13,297 bases of DNA from NCBI GenBank assembly GCA_013331015.1, contig DUHF01000201.1:1-13297 (forward strand), written 5' to 3'. Source of the stretch: Methanoregula sp. (lineage in GTDB: Archaea > Halobacteriota > Methanomicrobia > Methanomicrobiales > Methanospirillaceae). Shown in pieces: positions 12,507-13,297 of this stretch; the stretch's first letter is position 1; the number at the start of each line of letters is the position of its first letter. Position numbers and translations under genes: made by a program. The notes beneath the pieces were generated by a model. That model ran no database searches. It was not told where the DNA came from and worked only from the letters and a program-made list of their open reading frames with translations.

Positions 12507-13297
12507 GTCCGCGGGTGCCGTCTCGTAATCCATCGCGTTCAGCGCAGGGATGACATACTTGCGCCGGGCATCGAACTCCTGCCGCATCGCCTCCACGCAA
12601 CCCTGGTCGCCCTTGAGTGCCGCAACCCCGCCCCACATCGCAAAGGTCGCCACCTGGCTGATCGAGTGCTGCTGCACCTTGGACATCTCCGCAATGATCG
12701 ACGGGGGGGCCACCGCGTACCCGAGCCGCCAGCCGGTCATCGCATACGCCTTCGAGAACCCGTTGATGGTGATCGTCCGCTCCGCCATGTCGCCGATGGA
12801 CGCAAGCGAGACATGCTCCTTCCCGTAGATGAGCTTCTCGTAGATCTCGTCCGAGAGGCAGTAGAGGTCGTGGTCGGTACAGAGATCGGCCACGAGCTGC
12901 AGGGACTTTTTGTCAAGCACCGCGCCGGACGGGTTCGAGGGCGAGTTGACCACGACCATCTTGGTCTTGTTGTTCACCCGTTCGAGCAGCGAGTCATCGA
13001 TCTGGAACGTCTTCTGGTCGACCGCGTGCTTCACGGTCTTCCCGCCGGCGATATGGACGCAGGGCTCGTAGCTCACCCATGCCGGGGTGAGGAGAAGCAC
13101 CTCGTCGCCGGGGTTCAGGACCGCCTCCATCGCCTCATAGATCGAGTTCTTCGCCCCGCAGGCAACGATCACCTGCTGCGGGGTGCAGGGGAAATGGTTC
13201 TCCCGCTCGATCTTCTCTGCGATGGCGGTTGTCAGCTCGGGGATGCCATTGCTCGGCGCATAGTGCGTCTCCCCGCGTTGCATCGCCGCGATGCAGG
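12318..13297 (-). CDS. Class I/II PLP-dependent aminotransferase, aspartate aminotransferase family (5' end outside window)
   Basis: About 326 codons are visible. The frame continues past 13283 to the window edge (reading CIAAMQRGETHYAPSNGIPEL), so the N-terminus, perhaps 60-75 residues, is missing. Family landmarks: 'HYAPSNGIPELTTAIAEKI', 'VIVACGAKNSIYEAM', 'VLLLTPAWVSYEPCV', 'VVVNSPSNPSGAVLDKK' with the Asn-Pro motif, 'YCLSDEIYEKLIYG' with the PLP-binding Asp and Tyr, and the Schiff-base lysine in 'TINGFSKAYAMTGWRLGYA'. The C-terminal substrate-binding arginine lies in 'GWVRLSYA'. It transfers amino groups between amino acids and 2-oxoacids, probably aspartate/2-oxoglutarate; exact specificity is not visible. 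Its last ~55 codons, from GAFYAF to the stop, are repeated three times downstream, so the gene end may be an insertion site. Confidence 0.95.
   Translation of the reverse strand, partial: CIAAMQRGETHYAPSNGIPELTTAIAEKIERENHFPCTPQQVIVACGAKNSIYEAMEAVLNPGDEVLLLTPAWVSYEPCVHIAGGKTVKHAVDQKTFQIDDSLLERVNNKTKMVVVNSPSNPSGAVLDKKSLQLVADLCTDHDLYCLSDEIYEKLIYGKEHVSLASIGDMAERTITINGFSKAYAMTGWRLGYAVAPPSIIAEMSKVQQHSISQVATFAMWGGVAALKGDQGCVEAMRQEFDARRKYVIPALNAMDYETAPADGAFYAFVKVAGDDMEVASRWLDKGHVAATPGSAFDAPGWVRLSYATSMERLREAMERIRGVE

Noticed and set aside
8406..12553. Plus-strand frames sharing TWHTTAGPTPAHRTH
   Set aside because: These are antisense translations of the same repeated gene end, with no start signals or independent conservation.
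9455..12636. Apparent small protein family with the shared segment GPAVVCHVNGAAAGSD (frames near 8494, 9703 and 12636, minus strand)
   Set aside because: These are the aminotransferase 3'-end copies read in a wrong frame; the true frame gives the conserved aminotransferase C-terminus.

Overview
The window looks like chromosomal DNA of a methanogenic archaeon of the Methanomicrobiales, probably close to Methanoregula. This is inferred from a giant REC-multi-PAS histidine kinase of the type abundant in that order, AT-rich promoter boxes placed for leaderless or short-leader mRNAs, small archaeal-type toxin-antitoxin operons, and an archaeal-style lipoprotein. I ran no search, so the taxon is an inference.

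Layout. (1) 1-223: 3' end of a probable SAM-dependent methyltransferase. (2) 328-4836: one huge soluble sensor kinase with an N-terminal receiver domain, nine PAS domains and a C-terminal kinase core. (3) 4838-7534: a repeat-rich, gene-poor stretch. A composite non-coding element (parts A, X and B) occurs three times: truncated at 4838-5034, then at 5311-5918 and 6643-7534. Between the copies lie a 90-bp-period palindromic repeat (5079-5231) and a mazEF-type toxin-antitoxin operon (6010-6568). (4) 7649-12300: an accessory zone punctuated by truncated copies of the 3' end of an aminotransferase gene. (5) 12318-13297: the aminotransferase gene itself, on the minus strand and running off the window edge.

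The most unusual structure is in regions 4 and 5. The last ~55 codons of the aminotransferase gene recur three more times downstream (8443-8620, 9442-9652, 10834-10911). All copies have the same orientation, and all begin at nearly the same codon (the GAFYAF motif). Each interval between neighbouring copies holds a different small cargo: a relBE toxin-antitoxin pair, a lipoprotein gene, and a secreted-protein plus membrane-protein operon. This is what repeated site-specific insertion at the 3' end of a protein-coding gene would leave, each event regenerating the gene end and pushing the older end outward. Divergence by eye fits: about 12% for the farthest copy and about 4% for the middle copy. 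No integrase is visible in the window. The A-X-B elements on the left punctuate cargo in a similar way, so the region reads as two neighbouring modular arrays, each with one toxin-antitoxin module.
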